A stretch of DNA of 64,000 nt, from contig NZ_JACVAP010000004.1 in assembly GCF_014851915.1 (NCBI RefSeq), positions 186,001 through 250,000 on the forward strand. The letters run 5' to 3'. Below the pieces are notes generated by a model. That model worked only from the letters and a program-made list of their open reading frames with translations, did no database searches and was not told where the DNA came from. The stretch is from Xanthomonas sp. XNM01. GTDB lineage: Bacteria; Pseudomonadota; Gammaproteobacteria; Xanthomonadales; Xanthomonadaceae. Below are positions 7,696 through 17,946 of this stretch, in pieces (within the stretch, counting starts at the first letter, position 1; the number at the start of each line of letters is the position of its first letter). Position numbers and translations under genes: made by a program.

Positions 7696-9078
7696 ATGCT
7701 GAGAATCCTCGCGGTCGTGGTGCTCATGATCTCCTTCGGTGCCCGGGCCGGCACCGACCTGCCGTCCGCTCCGGCAAGGCAGGTCTTCGATCGCTGGCTC
7801 GCCGCCCACAACGCTGGCGAACGCGAGCTGCTTGCCGCGTTCAATGCGGCGTACGGCGTCACCACGGATGTCGAAGACGACCTCGAGTTCCGTGAAAGCT
7901 TCGGCCGCCTGCAGCTGGCGGAAGTACGTGCCGAAACGCCCACCGGAATCACGGTCGTGCTCGTCTCGGAGTGGGGGCGCGCCCTGCTGGCCACGATCGG
8001 GATCGAACAGGCGAAGGTGTTGAGGCTTTCTGGCATGCGCTTCGAGGGCGTGCCGATGCCTGAGGCGTTCCGCCCGAGACCGATGCCGATGGACGCGCTG
8101 GTGGAGGAGGCGAGACGGCGGCTCGATGCACTTGCCGCGGAAGACCGGTTGTCCGGCAGCTTTCTGCTGGCCCATGCGGGCAGACCGCTGTTCGCGTGGC
8201 ACGGCGGCCTGGCCGACCGCGAGGCCTCGGTCCCGGTCTCTGCGGAGACCCGGTTCCGCTTCGCCTCGCTGGGCAAGATGTTTACCGCCGTCGCGGTACT
8301 GCAGTTGGTGGAGGCAGGCCGGCTGGAACTCGATGCGCCGTTGTCGACGTATCTGCCCGATTATCCGAACCGTGCAGTGGCCGATGCGGTTACCCTGCGG
8401 CACCTGCTGAGCCACACCGGCGGCACCGGCGAGGTGTTCGACGCGCGTTTCAGCGCCATCTCCAGCACATTGCGAACCCATCGCGACTACTGGCCCGTGT
8501 ATGCGCCCGCGCCGCTGGCATTCGCGCCGGGCAGCGACGACGGATACTCGAACTACGGGTACATTCTGCTGGGCTCGGTGATCGAGGCGGTCAGCGGGCA
8601 GAGCTACTACGATTACGTCGCCCACCACATTTTCGATCCGGCGGGCATGGGCGCCACCGGTGCCGAGCCGGAGTCGGTCGAGGTCCCGGGGCGGGCGCAT
8701 GCATACACCCGAGTGGACGGGCGCTGGGTGCGGGAAACCGCGTCGCTGCCCTGGCGCGGTACCGCTGCCGGAGGCGGTTACACCACGGCGGGCGACCTGA
8801 TGCGCTTCGCGGCGGCGCTGGCCGATGGCAGGCTGCTTTCGGAGGCGTCGCTGCGGATGGCGACGCAACCGCAGAACACGAAGGGGTGGTACGGCTTCGG
8901 CTTCCTTGTCGGTGGCGACGGCGCGCAACGCCAGTACGGCCACGAAGGCGGCGCGCCAGGCGCCAACGCGGTGCTCAACGTGCGGCCGGCCACCGGCCAT
9001 GTCGTGATCGGGCTGAGCAACCAGGACCCGGCGACGATGGAGCAGACCGTCAACTTCATCACCCAGCGTCTGCCCTGA
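7696..9078 (+). CDS. Secreted serine hydrolase, beta-lactamase/DD-peptidase family
   Basis: 460 residues with a signal peptide (MLRILAVVVLMISFGARA). A domain of about 120 residues precedes the class C beta-lactamase-like fold. Catalytic elements: SLGK with S191 and K194, the YSN triad (Y284, N286) and HEGG at H416 in place of the KTG box. These mark the Pfam Beta-lactamase family of penicillin-binding-protein-like esterases and peptidases acting in the periplasm. Substrate is unknown; true antibiotic hydrolysis is unlikely given the HxG variant common in esterases. It is preceded by GGAAGG and followed by an unrelated racemase-family gene after 152 bases. Confidence 0.85.
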   Translation: MLRILAVVVLMISFGARAGTDLPSAPARQVFDRWLAAHNAGERELLAAFNAAYGVTTDVEDDLEFRESFGRLQLAEVRAETPTGITVVLVSEWGRALLATIGIEQAKVLRLSGMRFEGVPMPEAFRPRPMPMDALVEEARRRLDALAAEDRLSGSFLLAHAGRPLFAWHGGLADREASVPVSAETRFRFASLGKMFTAVAVLQLVEAGRLELDAPLSTYLPDYPNRAVADAVTLRHLLSHTGGTGEVFDARFSAISSTLRTHRDYWPVYAPAPLAFAPGSDDGYSNYGYILLGSVIEAVSGQSYYDYVAHHIFDPAGMGATGAEPESVEVPGRAHAYTRVDGRWVRETASLPWRGTAAGGGYTTAGDLMRFAAALADGRLLSEASLRMATQPQNTKGWYGFGFLVGGDGAQRQYGHEGGAPGANAVLNVRPATGHVVIGLSNQDPATMEQTVNFITQRLP

Positions 9079-9230
9079 CGCCCCGCCACGATGACCTCTG
9101 CATGGTGCTGGTCTTCGCGGATGGGGCGCGATGTCCTGCCCGTGCCGCCGGCACGAGGCTAGAATCGCCTGCGCTCCATTGCGGCGAGCCGCGAGGTTCG
9201 CCCCCGCCATCCGTGAGCCAGGGACATTCC

Positions 9231-9947
9231 ATGCGCACCATCGGCCTGATCGGCGGCATGAGCTTCGAAGCCACCGCCATCTACTACCGGCAGATCAACG
9301 AGGCCGTGCGCGCACGGCTCGGTGGCCTGCATTCGGCGCAGCTGCTGCTGCGTTCGCTCGACTTCCAGCCCATCGTCGCGCTGCAGCGCGCGGGCGACTG
9401 GACCGGCGCCGGCGCCGTGCTGGCATCGGCCGCACGCGAGCTGCAGGACGGCGGCGCGGACTGCGTGCTGATCTGCGCCAACACCATGCACCTGGTCGCC
9501 GACGAGGTGGCCGCGGCGGTCGCGGTGCCGCTGATCCACATCATCGACGAGACCGCGCAGCGGCTGCTGGCGGCGGGGCACCGCAGGCCGCTGCTGCTGG
9601 CGACCCGCTACACGATGGAACACGGCTTCTACGCGCAGCGGATGCAGCGTCATGACATCGAGATCGTCCTGCCCGACGCCGCCGGGCGCGCCGAGACGCA
9701 CCGGATCATTTTCGAGGAGCTGTGCGCGGGCAGGGTGCTGGATGCGTCGCGGCAGTCGCTGCGCGCGCTGGTCGCGCAGGCACGTGATGCCGGGGCGGAC
9801 GGGGTGATCCTCGGCTGCACCGAGCTGGGCATGATCCTGGATCCGGACGCGCTGCCGCTGCCCGGCTTCGATACGACGCTGATCCACAGCGAGGCGGCGG
9901 TCGCGTTTGCGCTGGCCGACCGGGCCGGGCACGACGGGCCGGGCTGA
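9231..9947 (+). CDS. Aspartate/glutamate racemase family protein
   Basis: 238 residues, cytoplasmic. Opens with IGLIGGMSFEATAIYYRQIN, the family hallmark. The two catalytic cysteines are C82 (ICANTMH) and C196 (LGCTELG), which act as paired acid/base residues in cofactor-independent amino-acid racemases. Length and motifs match RacX/YgeA-type broad-range racemases rather than MurI. Likely makes D-amino acids for wall remodelling, though the substrate cannot be read. A TAGAAT -10-like hexamer lies at 9160-9165, about 65 bases upstream, suggesting its own promoter. Confidence 0.9.
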   Translation: MRTIGLIGGMSFEATAIYYRQINEAVRARLGGLHSAQLLLRSLDFQPIVALQRAGDWTGAGAVLASAARELQDGGADCVLICANTMHLVADEVAAAVAVPLIHIIDETAQRLLAAGHRRPLLLATRYTMEHGFYAQRMQRHDIEIVLPDAAGRAETHRIIFEELCAGRVLDASRQSLRALVAQARDAGADGVILGCTELGMILDPDALPLPGFDTTLIHSEAAVAFALADRAGHDGPG

Positions 9948-10092
9948 CAGCCGCCGGTCCGCGTGGCGGCGTCCCGCGCGGACCAGGTCGCCGGCGGGGC
10001 CGCATGCAGGCAGGGATTCCGGCCCTGCCATGCGCCTGCTGCCATCACGTGCGATGCCGATGCCGCGGCATCGCTTCGTGCCGATCAACCGC

Positions 10093-10764
10093 TCAGAACA
10101 GCCAGTCGGCGCTGCCGCTGGTGTCGGGCATCTCGCCGGGCGTGAACAGGCCTTCCCGGACGTAGGCGCTGAGGATCGCGTCGACGATGGCCATGCCATC
10201 GCGGCGGATCTCGTACAGCTCCGGGGCGACCATCGAGCCGTACATCACCCCGGTCATGCCCAGCGACAGCACGCGGCTGGCGACCGCGGTATCGACGCCC
10301 TCGCGCAGCTGGCCCAGTTCCTGCGCGCGCTGCAGCGTGCGGACGACGATGTCCATTTCCTCGCGCTCGTGGTCGCGCATCATCTGGGTGATGGTCCGGC
10401 TGTCGTCGGACAGGTCGTGGCGCAGCATGATCTCCAGCAGGCTGCGCAGGGTGGGATCGTCGGCCACCTCGCCCAGCGACACCAGCATCGCCATGCGCAG
10501 GTCCTGGACCGGCGTGTCGCGCAGCGGCGAGGAGGTGCGTTCCATCCGCTGGATGAACGGCATGCGCTCGCGTTCCAGCATCGCCTCGATGACTTCGGCC
10601 TTGTTCTTGAAGTGCCAGTAGACGGCGCCGCGGGTGTAGCCGGCGCGGCTGGCGATCATCGCCAGCGTCGTCCCGGCCACGCCGTGCTCGTGGAAGCAGG
10701 CCAGCGCGGCGTCGAGGATGTCCTCCCGGGTCGCGGCCGCTTCTTCTTTGGTCTTCCTCGCCAT
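10093..10764 (-). CDS. acrR: TetR/AcrR-family repressor of the RND pump
   Basis: 223 residues. The N-terminus MARKTKEEAAATREDIL with a helix-turn-helix at about residues 30-55 (TLAMIASRAGYTRGAVYWHF) is close to AcrR, TtgR and SmeT. The rest is the ligand-binding helical domain. It is transcribed away from the efflux operon, with the shared spacer containing an 18-base palindrome placed in the pump promoter. It most likely represses the pump, and perhaps itself, until a toxic ligand binds. In Stenotrophomonas the equivalent is smeT; the exact ortholog name is uncertain. Confidence 0.9.
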   Translation of the reverse strand: MARKTKEEAAATREDILDAALACFHEHGVAGTTLAMIASRAGYTRGAVYWHFKNKAEVIEAMLERERMPFIQRMERTSSPLRDTPVQDLRMAMLVSLGEVADDPTLRSLLEIMLRHDLSDDSRTITQMMRDHEREEMDIVVRTLQRAQELGQLREGVDTAVASRVLSLGMTGVMYGSMVAPELYEIRRDGMAIVDAILSAYVREGLFTPGEMPDTSGSADWLF

Positions 10765-10815
10765 TCGCCTTGCGCTTGCTCACATGCTGGGTGAAACGGG
10801 GCTGAAGTGTAGCCG

Positions 10816-10845
10816 TTGCAAAACAAACATGCATGTATGTATATT
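10816..10845 (+). promoter_or_regulatory. RND operon promoter with embedded AcrR/SmeT-type operator
   Basis: A -35 TTGCAA (10816-10821) and -10 TATATT (10840-10845) are 18 bases apart. Between them ACAAACATGCATGTATGT (10823-10840) is a near-perfect palindrome (16 of 18 positions symmetric) resembling AcrR and TtgR operators, which share ACAAACA and ATGTA(T/A)GTA halves. Repressor bound here would exclude RNA polymerase. The repressor gene starts 60 bases away on the other strand. Confidence 0.8.
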
Positions 10846-10978
10846 TCCTCGCCCTGTCTGAACGGTTGCCATTCGCTGGCGGCCGTTGCGGGCGTGTCGA
10901 TCTCCACCCGCGACGTTCGTCGCGTCAGATGCCGGCACGATCGCGCCCGATTGCCACCTTTCCCATCAGAGCTCCGTC

Positions 10979-12208
10979 ATGTCCCGACTCCCCCTCCGCG
11001 CCCTTGCCCTGTCCGTGGCGATCGCCTTGGCCGTTGCCGCCTGCGGTGGCGAGCAGGCCCCGCCCGAGGCCGGCCCCGGCCAGGTCACCGTCGTCACCCT
11101 GAAGGCCGAGCAGATCGGCCTGACCCGTGAACTGCCCGGCCGCGCCAATGCCTTCCTGGTCGCCGAGGTCCGGCCGCAGGTCAACGGCATCGTCGCCAAG
11201 CGCCTGTTCACCGAAGGCGGCTACGTGACCGCCGGCCAGCCGCTGTACCAGCTGGACGACGCGGCCTACCGCGCCCAGGCCAACAGCGCCCGCGCCCAGC
11301 TCGGACGCGCCGAGGCCACCGCCGAGGCATCGCGGACCAGCGCGGTCCGCATCGCCGAACTCGCCAAGGTCGACGCGGTCAGCGTGCAGGACAACGAGAA
11401 CGCGATCGCCGCGCGCAAGCAGGCCGAAGCCGACGTCGGCGCGGCCAGGGCGTCGCTGGATGCCGCCAACGTGACCCTGGGCTATGCCCGGATCACCGCG
11501 CCGATCTCCGGCCGCATCGGCAAGTCCACGGTCACCCAGGGCGCGCTGGTCAACGCCGGCCAGGCCGAGGCGCTGGCGACGATCCAGCAGCTGGACCCGA
11601 TCTACGTCGACATCAGCCAGTCGGCCGGCGAGCTGCTGCAGCTGCGCCGCGATCTGGCGGCCGGGCGCCTGCAGGACAACCAGACCCTGCCGGTGACGAT
11701 CCTGCTGGAGGACGGCAGCGAGTTCGCGCACAAGGGCACGCTGGAGTTCTCCGAGGTCAGCGTCGACCCGTCCACCGGCAGCTACGGCCTGCGCGTGCGC
11801 GTGGACAACCCCGAGCAGATCCTGATGCCGGGCATGTACGTGCGCGCGGTGGTCGGCTCCGGCGTGCGCAACGAAGGCCTGCTGGTGCCGATGCAGGGCA
11901 TCGCCCGCGATCCCAAGGGCGATACCAGCGCGATGGTGGTCGGCGAGGACGGCACCGTGCAGGTGCGGCCGGTCAAGGTCAGCCGCGCGATCGGCGACCG
12001 CTGGCTGGTCGAGGACGGCCTGAAGCCGGGCGACCGCGTGATCGTCGAGGGCCTGCAGAAGATCGGCCCCGGCATGCCGGTGGAAGCCACCGAGCGCGGC
12101 GCCGAAGCGCCCGCGCCGGACCAGGCGCCGGCCGCACCCCAGGCGGGCGCCCCCGAGGCGGCCCCGGTCGAGCAGCCGGCCGCTGCCGCTCCTGCCGACG
12201 CGCAGTAA
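10979..12208 (+). CDS. acrA: RND efflux periplasmic adaptor lipoprotein (AcrA/SmeD type)
   Basis: Bridges the inner membrane pump and outer membrane channel in a tripartite multidrug efflux complex. 409 residues. A lipoprotein signal ends at LAVAAC (C22). The core shows the lipoyl halves (VRPQVNGIVAKRLFTEGGYV and ITAPISGRIGKS) flanking an alpha-hairpin at about residues 100-160, then the beta-barrel and membrane-proximal domains (MPGMYVRAVV, LKPGDRVIVEGL). The last about 45 residues form an Ala/Pro-rich tail not essential in the family. First gene of the operon, 12 bases before the pump. Confidence 0.95.
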   Translation: MSRLPLRALALSVAIALAVAACGGEQAPPEAGPGQVTVVTLKAEQIGLTRELPGRANAFLVAEVRPQVNGIVAKRLFTEGGYVTAGQPLYQLDDAAYRAQANSARAQLGRAEATAEASRTSAVRIAELAKVDAVSVQDNENAIAARKQAEADVGAARASLDAANVTLGYARITAPISGRIGKSTVTQGALVNAGQAEALATIQQLDPIYVDISQSAGELLQLRRDLAAGRLQDNQTLPVTILLEDGSEFAHKGTLEFSEVSVDPSTGSYGLRVRVDNPEQILMPGMYVRAVVGSGVRNEGLLVPMQGIARDPKGDTSAMVVGEDGTVQVRPVKVSRAIGDRWLVEDGLKPGDRVIVEGLQKIGPGMPVEATERGAEAPAPDQAPAAPQAGAPEAAPVEQPAAAAPADAQ

Positions 12209-12220
12209 GGAATCCCGCAC

Positions 12221-15200
12221 ATGGCACGTTTCTTCATCGATCGGCCCATCTTCGCGTGGGTGATCGCCATCATCATCATGCTGGCCGGCGGCCTGGCGGT
12301 GCTCAGGCTGCCGATCTCGATGTATCCGGAAGTGGCACCGCCGGCGGTCGAGATCAGCGCGACCTATCCGGGCGCTTCGGCCAAGGTGGTCGAGGACTCG
12401 GTGACGCAGATCATCGAGCAGAACATGAAGGGCCTGGACGGGTTGATGTACTTCTCGTCCAACAGCTCGGCCAACGGCATGGCCACCATCACGCTGACCT
12501 TCCAGAGCGGCACCAACCCCGACATCGCCCAGGTGCAGGTGCAGAACAAGCTGCAGCTGGCGATGCCGCTGCTGCCGCAGGCGGTGCAGCAGCAGGGCAT
12601 CAACGTGGCCAAGTCCAGCAGCGGCTTCCTGCAGGTGCTCGGCTTCGTCTCCAACGACGGCAGCATGGATGCCAACGACATCGCCGACTACGTGGGCTCG
12701 AACCTGGTCGACCCGCTCAGCCGCGTGCCGGGCGTGGGCAACATCCAGGTGTTCGGCGGCAAGTACGCGATGCGCATCTGGCTGGATCCGAACAAGCTGC
12801 ACACCTACCAGCTGTCGGTGGAGGAAGTGGCCGCGGCGATCACCGCGCAGAACGCGCAGGTGGCCATCGGCCAGCTCGGCGGCGCGCCGTCGGTGAAGGG
12901 CCAGCAGCTCAACGCCACGATCAACGCGCAGGACCGCCTGCAGACCCCGGAACAGTTCCGCAACATCCTGCTGCGCTCCAATGCCGACGGCAGCGAGCTG
13001 CGCCTGGGCGACGTGGCCCGGGTGGAACTGGGCGCGGAAAGCTACGACTTCGTCACCCGCTACAACGGCAAGCCGTCCACCGGCATCGCGATCACCCTGG
13101 CCACCGGCGCCAACGCGCTGGACACCGCCAACGGCGTGCGCGCCACCCTGGAGGACCTGAAGGCCAACTTCCCGGCCGGCCTGGAAGCGGTGGTGCCGTA
13201 CGACACCACGCCGTTCGTGCAGGTCTCGATCAAGGGCGTGATCAAGACCCTGATCGAAGCGATCGTGCTGGTGTTCCTGGTGATGTACCTGTTCCTGCAG
13301 AACTTCCGCGCCACCCTGATCCCGACGATCGCGGTGCCGGTGGTGCTGCTGGGCACGTTCGGCGTGCTGGCCGCGCTGGGCTTCTCGATCAACATGCTGA
13401 CGATGTTCGCGATGGTGCTGGCGATCGGCCTGCTGGTCGACGACGCCATCGTCGTGGTCGAGAACGTCGAACGCGTCATGTCCGAGGAAGGCCTGTCGCC
13501 GCTGGAGGCCACGCGCAAGTCGATGGACCAGATCACCGGCGCGCTGGTCGGCATCGGCCTGGTGCTGTCGGCGGTGTTCGTGCCGATGGCCTTCATGGGC
13601 GGCGCCACCGGCGTCATCTACCGGCAGTTCTCGGCGACGATCGTGTCGGCGATGGCGCTGTCGGTGCTGGTGGCGATCGTGCTGACCCCGGCGCTGTGCG
13701 CGACCATGCTCAAGCCCTTGAAGAAGGGCGAGCACCACGTGGCGCGCGGTCCGGCCGGCCGCTTCTTCGGCTGGTTCAACCGCAGCTTCGAGCGCTCCAG
13801 CGGCCAGTACCAGCGCGGCGTGCGCGGCATCATCGCGCGGCCGTGGCGCTTCATGGGCATCACCGCGGCGCTGTTCGTGGTGATGGGCCTGCTGTTCGCA
13901 CGCCTGCCCAGCGCGTTCCTGCCCAACGAGGACCAGGGCATCCTGATGGCGCTGGTGCAGACCCCGGTCGGCGCCACCCAGGAGCGCACGCTGGAGGCGA
14001 TCGACAAGCTCGAGCGCCACTTCATGGAGAACGAGGCCGAGGCGATCGAATCGGTGTTCTCGGTGCAGGGCTTCAGCTTCGCCGGCATGGGTCAGAACGC
14101 GGGCATGGCCTTCGTCAAGCTCAAGGACTGGGGCGAGCGCAACGACGACCAGGGCGTGGGCCTGATCACCGGCCGCGCGATGATGGCGCTGGGCGGCATC
14201 AAGGATGCGTTCGTGTTCGCGTTCCCGCCGCCGGCGATGCCGGAGCTGGGCATCGGTTCGGGCTACACCTTCTTCCTGAAGGACAACAGCGGCCAGGGCC
14301 ACCAGGCCCTGCTGGACGCGCGCAACCAGCTGCTCGGCGCGGCCGGGCAGAGCGGCCTGCTGGCCAACGTGCGCCCGAACGGGCAGGAAGACACCCCGCA
14401 GCTGCGCGTGGACATCGACGTGCCGCGCGCGGCGGCGCTGGGCCTGTCGATCGCCACCATCAACACCACCCTGTCGACCGCGTGGGGCAGCAGTTACATC
14501 GACGACTTCATCGACCGCGGCCGGGTCAAGCGCGTCTACCTGCAGTCCGACGCGCCGTTCCGCATGACCCCGGACGACTTCAACCTGTGGTCGGTGAAGA
14601 ACGACCAGGGCGAGATGGTGCCGTTCAGCGCGTTCGCCAAGACGCACTGGGATTACGGCTCGCCGCGCCTGGAGCGCTACAACGGCGTGTCGGCGATGGA
14701 GATCCAGGGCGAACCCGCCCCGGGCGTGGCCTCGGGCGATGCGATGAACGAGATCGAGCGGCTGGCGCGCGACCTGCCGCCGGGCTTCGAGATCGAGTGG
14801 ACCGCGCTGTCGTTCCAGGAACGCCAGGCCGGCTCGCAGACGCCGCTGCTGTACACGCTGTCGCTGCTGATCGTGTTCCTGTGCCTGGCCGCGCTCTACG
14901 AGAGCTGGACCGTGCCGACCGCGGTGCTGCTGGTCGCCCCGCTGGGCATCCTCGGCGCGGTGCTGGCCAACACCTTCCGCGGCATGGAGCGCGACATCTA
15001 CTTCCAGGTGGCGATGCTGACCACGGTGGGCCTGACCTCGAAGAACGCGATCCTGATCGTGGAGTTCGCCAAGGCCAACCTGGAGAAGGGCGCCGGCCTG
15101 ATCGAGGCGACGATGCACGCGGTCCGCGACCGCCTGCGTCCGATCATCATGACCTCGCTGGCGTTCGGCCTGGGCGTGCTGCCGCTGGCGATCGCCTCGG

Positions 15201-15364
15201 GCGCCGGTTCCGGCGCGCAGCAGGCGATCGGCACCGGCGTGCTCGGCGGCATGGTCATCGGCACCCTGCTGGGCGTGTTCTTCATCCCGCTGTTCTTCGT
15301 GGTGGTGCAGCGCGTGTTCAACCGCCGCAAGTATGGCAAGGCCGCAGGAGACTCCCATGCATAA
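12221..15364 (+). CDS. acrB: RND multidrug efflux pump (AcrB/SmeE type)
   Basis: Proton-driven inner membrane transporter, homotrimer, 1047 residues, full length for the HAE1 family. Twelve membrane helices are visible, the first at residues 9-28. The proton relay is intact: D407 and D408 ([15 protein letters not shown]) in TM4 and K941 ([11 protein letters not shown]) in TM10. Porter and docking loops lie between TM1-2 and TM7-8. Neighbours and the AcrR-type operator indicate a broad drug pump of the AcrAB-TolC/SmeDEF group. The end overlaps the next gene by 8 bases. Confidence 0.96.
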   Translation: MARFFIDRPIFAWVIAIIIMLAGGLAVLRLPISMYPEVAPPAVEISATYPGASAKVVEDSVTQIIEQNMKGLDGLMYFSSNSSANGMATITLTFQSGTNPDIAQVQVQNKLQLAMPLLPQAVQQQGINVAKSSSGFLQVLGFVSNDGSMDANDIADYVGSNLVDPLSRVPGVGNIQVFGGKYAMRIWLDPNKLHTYQLSVEEVAAAITAQNAQVAIGQLGGAPSVKGQQLNATINAQDRLQTPEQFRNILLRSNADGSELRLGDVARVELGAESYDFVTRYNGKPSTGIAITLATGANALDTANGVRATLEDLKANFPAGLEAVVPYDTTPFVQVSIKGVIKTLIEAIVLVFLVMYLFLQNFRATLIPTIAVPVVLLGTFGVLAALGFSINMLTMFAMVLAIGLLVDDAIVVVENVERVMSEEGLSPLEATRKSMDQITGALVGIGLVLSAVFVPMAFMGGATGVIYRQFSATIVSAMALSVLVAIVLTPALCATMLKPLKKGEHHVARGPAGRFFGWFNRSFERSSGQYQRGVRGIIARPWRFMGITAALFVVMGLLFARLPSAFLPNEDQGILMALVQTPVGATQERTLEAIDKLERHFMENEAEAIESVFSVQGFSFAGMGQNAGMAFVKLKDWGERNDDQGVGLITGRAMMALGGIKDAFVFAFPPPAMPELGIGSGYTFFLKDNSGQGHQALLDARNQLLGAAGQSGLLANVRPNGQEDTPQLRVDIDVPRAAALGLSIATINTTLSTAWGSSYIDDFIDRGRVKRVYLQSDAPFRMTPDDFNLWSVKNDQGEMVPFSAFAKTHWDYGSPRLERYNGVSAMEIQGEPAPGVASGDAMNEIERLARDLPPGFEIEWTALSFQERQAGSQTPLLYTLSLLIVFLCLAALYESWTVPTAVLLVAPLGILGAVLANTFRGMERDIYFQVAMLTTVGLTSKNAILIVEFAKANLEKGAGLIEATMHAVRDRLRPIIMTSLAFGLGVLPLAIASGAGSGAQQAIGTGVLGGMVIGTLLGVFFIPLFFVVVQRVFNRRKYGKAAGDSHA

Positions 15365-16742
15365 GCCGCTGATGACCGCGCTGGCCGCCGCGCTGCTGGC
15401 GTCCGGCTGCGCGATGCTCGAACCGCGCACGACCGAGGTCGCGCCGGCGATCCCGACGCAGTGGCCGCTGGCCGGCAACGCCGATGCGTCGGTGCCGGCC
15501 GCCGCCGACGTCGGCTGGCGCGAGGCCTTCGCCGATCCGCGCCTGCAGCAGGTGGTCGCGCAGGCGCTGGAACACAACCGCGACCTGCGCGTGGCGGTGG
15601 CCAACGTCGACCGCGCGCGTGCCCAGTACCGCATCCAGCGTGCCGACCGGCTGCCGTCTCTGGCGGTACAGGGGCAGATGGAGCGCGTCGGTGGCGACGT
15701 GCCGGCGACCGAGCAGTACACCGCCGGGCTCGGCGTGACCGCGTTCGAGCTGGACCTGTTCGGCCGCGTGCGCAATCTCAGCCAGGCCGCGCTGCAGCAG
15801 TACTTCGCGGTCGAGGAGAACCGGCGCAGCGCGCAGCTGTCGCTGGTGGCCGAGGTCGCCACCGCCTGGCTGATGCTGGGCGCCGACCAGGACCTGCTGC
15901 GGATCGCCGAGGCCACGCTGGCCAGCCACGAGGACTCGCTGCGGCTGGCCGAAGCGCGGCACCGGCTGGGCGGCACCTCGGCGCTGGAACTGGCGCAGAC
16001 CCGCACCCTGGTCGAGGCCGCGCGCACCGACACCGCACGCTATGCCAGCCAGGTCGCGCGCGACCTCAATGCGCTGGAGCTGCTGGTCGGCGGTGCGCTC
16101 GATGCGGGCCTGCTGCCGCAGCAGCTGGACGACCAGGTCGCGGCCATGCCGGCCCTGCCGGCCGGGCTGCCGGCCGACGTGCTGCTGCGCCGCCCCGACA
16201 TCATGGCCGCCGAACACCAGCTGCTGGCGGCCAACGCCAACATCGGCGCGGCGCGCGCGGCGTTCTTCCCGTCGATCAGCCTGACCGGCAGCGTCGGCTC
16301 GGCCTCGGGCGAGCTGTCGGGCCTGTTCGAGAGCGGCACGCGGATGTGGAGCTTCGTGCCCACCATCAGCCTGCCGATCTTCCAGGGCGGTCGCCTGCGC
16401 GCCGGCCTGGGCATGGCCAACGCCGACCGCGACATCGCCCTGGCGCAATACGAGAAGGCGATCCAGTCCGGTTTCCGCGAGGTCGCCGACGCGCTGGCCG
16501 AGCACGAGGCGCTGGAGATCCAGGTGCGCTCGCAGCGGGCCCTGGCCGACGCCGCCAACGAGGCCGAGCGCCTGTCGCAGGCCCGTTACGACGCCGGCCT
16601 GGACAGCTTCGTGACCCTGCTCGACGCGCGCCGCAGCGCCTATGCGGCCCGCCAGTCGCTGGTGTCCACGCGCCTGGCCGAGCAGAGCAACCGCGTCGCG
16701 CTGTACAAGAGCCTGGGCGGCGGCTGGCGCGAGCAGGGCTGA
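15357..16742 (+). CDS. oprM: RND outer membrane channel lipoprotein (OprM/SmeF type)
   Basis: 461 residues, a trimeric outer membrane factor completing the pump. The lipobox ASGC gives acylated C18. The paired OEP repeats are visible: [25 protein letters not shown] and later [34 protein letters not shown], the canonical NodT-family motif. The RBS GCAGGAG lies inside the pump gene and the start overlaps its end by 8 bases, so translation is probably coupled. No clear terminator follows; a repeat array does. Confidence 0.95.
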   Translation: MHKPLMTALAAALLASGCAMLEPRTTEVAPAIPTQWPLAGNADASVPAAADVGWREAFADPRLQQVVAQALEHNRDLRVAVANVDRARAQYRIQRADRLPSLAVQGQMERVGGDVPATEQYTAGLGVTAFELDLFGRVRNLSQAALQQYFAVEENRRSAQLSLVAEVATAWLMLGADQDLLRIAEATLASHEDSLRLAEARHRLGGTSALELAQTRTLVEAARTDTARYASQVARDLNALELLVGGALDAGLLPQQLDDQVAAMPALPAGLPADVLLRRPDIMAAEHQLLAANANIGAARAAFFPSISLTGSVGSASGELSGLFESGTRMWSFVPTISLPIFQGGRLRAGLGMANADRDIALAQYEKAIQSGFREVADALAEHEALEIQVRSQRALADAANEAERLSQARYDAGLDSFVTLLDARRSAYAARQSLVSTRLAEQSNRVALYKSLGGGWREQG

Positions 16743-16942
16743 CGCTGCGCGGCCTGCGCGAAGCTGCTGGTCCCTGCATCCCCATTCGGGCGGTGGGCGA
16801 TCACTCTGCCTGGTGAGGCATTGGCCGCCACCGTTCGATGGCGGTCGCGGCTGGGGCCGCTCCTGCAGGTGGCGGCAACGCATGGTGTCGCCTGCGGAAG
16901 GACGCTTGAGGCCGGCGGTGGCCATGCATCGGCTGGAGCGGC

Positions 16943-17285
16943 TGCATGGCGGCCGCCCTTCCCGAGGAAGGGATGCAAGTACCAGCGGGCTCCTGCAAAG
17001 GTCATCGCGTCCCTGCGGGCAGGCGGCGGCGCTCCTGCAGGCGGTGCCGCAGCGCCGACCACCCGGCCCGGTCGCATTCACTGGGACGGATGCGTGGCGG
17101 CCGCTCTTCTCGAGGAAGGATGCAGGCACCAGCGGATATCACGTTGCTGCGGGCAAGCGGCGGCGCTCTTGCAGGAGGTGCCGCAGCGCCGACCAGCCAT
17201 GTCCGGCCATGCATTGACTGGGACGGATGCATGGCGGCCGCCCTTCCCGGGGAAGGGACGCAAGCACCCGCGGGTTCCTACGAGG
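16943..17285. repeat. Tandem repeat, about 2.4 copies of a 137-148 bp unit
   Basis: Units start at 16943, 17091 and 17228 with the shared opening TGC(A/G)TGGCGGCCGC followed by a CTTCCCGAGGAAGG-like short palindrome. Each of the first two units has an internal GCGGCGCTC(C/T)TGCAGG and GCCGCAGCGCCGACCA core and ends in ACTGGGACGGA; the third breaks off after about 58 bases. A diverged fragment (GGCCGCTCCTGCAGG) lies at about 16855. The array fills most of the 535-base spacer between the pump operon and the converging repair cassette. It stays open in several frames but codes for nothing recognisable. Confidence 0.75.
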
Positions 17286-17946
17286 CCGTGCCGCTCGGCG
17301 CGTCGTGTGCCGGCAGCGCGACCGCCTCGCCCTCCACGCAGGCGACCAGCTGCTCGCCGCCGCGCAGGCTCGGGGTGATGCCGGCGGTGAAGGCGGAGAA
17401 CGCGGGCAGCACGCTGATGCCCGGCCGCAGCCAGAACGCGGGCCAGCGCCGACGCAGGCCGGGCAGCTGCGCCTGCGGATGCACGTGGCCGCACACTACG
17501 TGCAGGCGCGGATGCGCGACCGGATCGTGGCGCAGCAGGAACGGTCCGTCCTCGGCCTCGGTCTCCATCGTGTCGATGCCCAGCGTGGTGGGATCGAGCA
17601 TGCGGTCGTGGTTGCCGCGCAGCACCCGGATCCGCAACGCGGCGTGGCGCGCGCGCCAGCGCTGCCAGTGCGCCAGCCAGTGCGCGCGCGGCACCGGGCC
17701 GTGCAGCAGGTCGCCCAGGATCCACAGCGTGTCGCTGGGATGGCGTTGCAGCAGCGCGTCGAGCCGCTCCAGGTCGTGCGCGGTGCCGCCGCTGGGCAGC
17801 GCAATGCCGGCGCGGCGGAAGGCCTCGCCCTTGCCCAGATGCAGATCGGCGATCAGCAGCGCGCGGGCGTCAGGGCGGTAGAGCGCACGCGCGCCGAGCA
17901 GCAGCACGTCCTCGCCGGCCAGCGCGATCCGCAACTCAGGTGCCAT
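17278..17946 (-). CDS. pdeM: Ligase-associated DNA damage response endonuclease PdeM
   Basis: 222-residue calcineurin-like metallophosphoesterase. Metal motifs in order: IADLHLGK (about 33-40), LGDLLHG (about 77-83), GNHDR (about 110-114) and CGHVHP (about 151-156), the standard D-x-H, GD, GNHD, GHxH set. This subfamily (TIGR04123) occurs with the ATP-dependent ligase, helicase and exonuclease encoded just upstream. It is the last gene of that operon; its start overlaps the helicase end by 11 bases. It probably trims damaged ends, by inference from context. Confidence 0.93.
   Translation of the reverse strand: MAPELRIALAGEDVLLLGARALYRPDARALLIADLHLGKGEAFRRAGIALPSGGTAHDLERLDALLQRHPSDTLWILGDLLHGPVPRAHWLAHWQRWRARHAALRIRVLRGNHDRMLDPTTLGIDTMETEAEDGPFLLRHDPVAHPRLHVVCGHVHPQAQLPGLRRRWPAFWLRPGISVLPAFSAFTAGITPSLRGGEQLVACVEGEAVALPAHDAPSGTAS

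Noticed and set aside
8881-9078. Serine hydrolase as an antibiotic-resistance beta-lactamase
   Set aside because: The family is broad; the KTG box is replaced by HEGG, typical of esterases or peptidases, and there is no resistance context.
10925-16033. Very long antisense reading frame across the RND operon
   Set aside because: A shadow frame caused by high GC third positions; its composition is His/Gln/Arg/Ala-rich and it lies opposite three certain genes.
16943-17285. CRISPR array
   Set aside because: Only 2.4 long units without short identical repeats and unique spacers, and no cas genes nearby.
16821-17881. Open frames on both strands across the tandem repeat
   Set aside because: They follow the repeat period, lack starts with ribosome sites and match no family.
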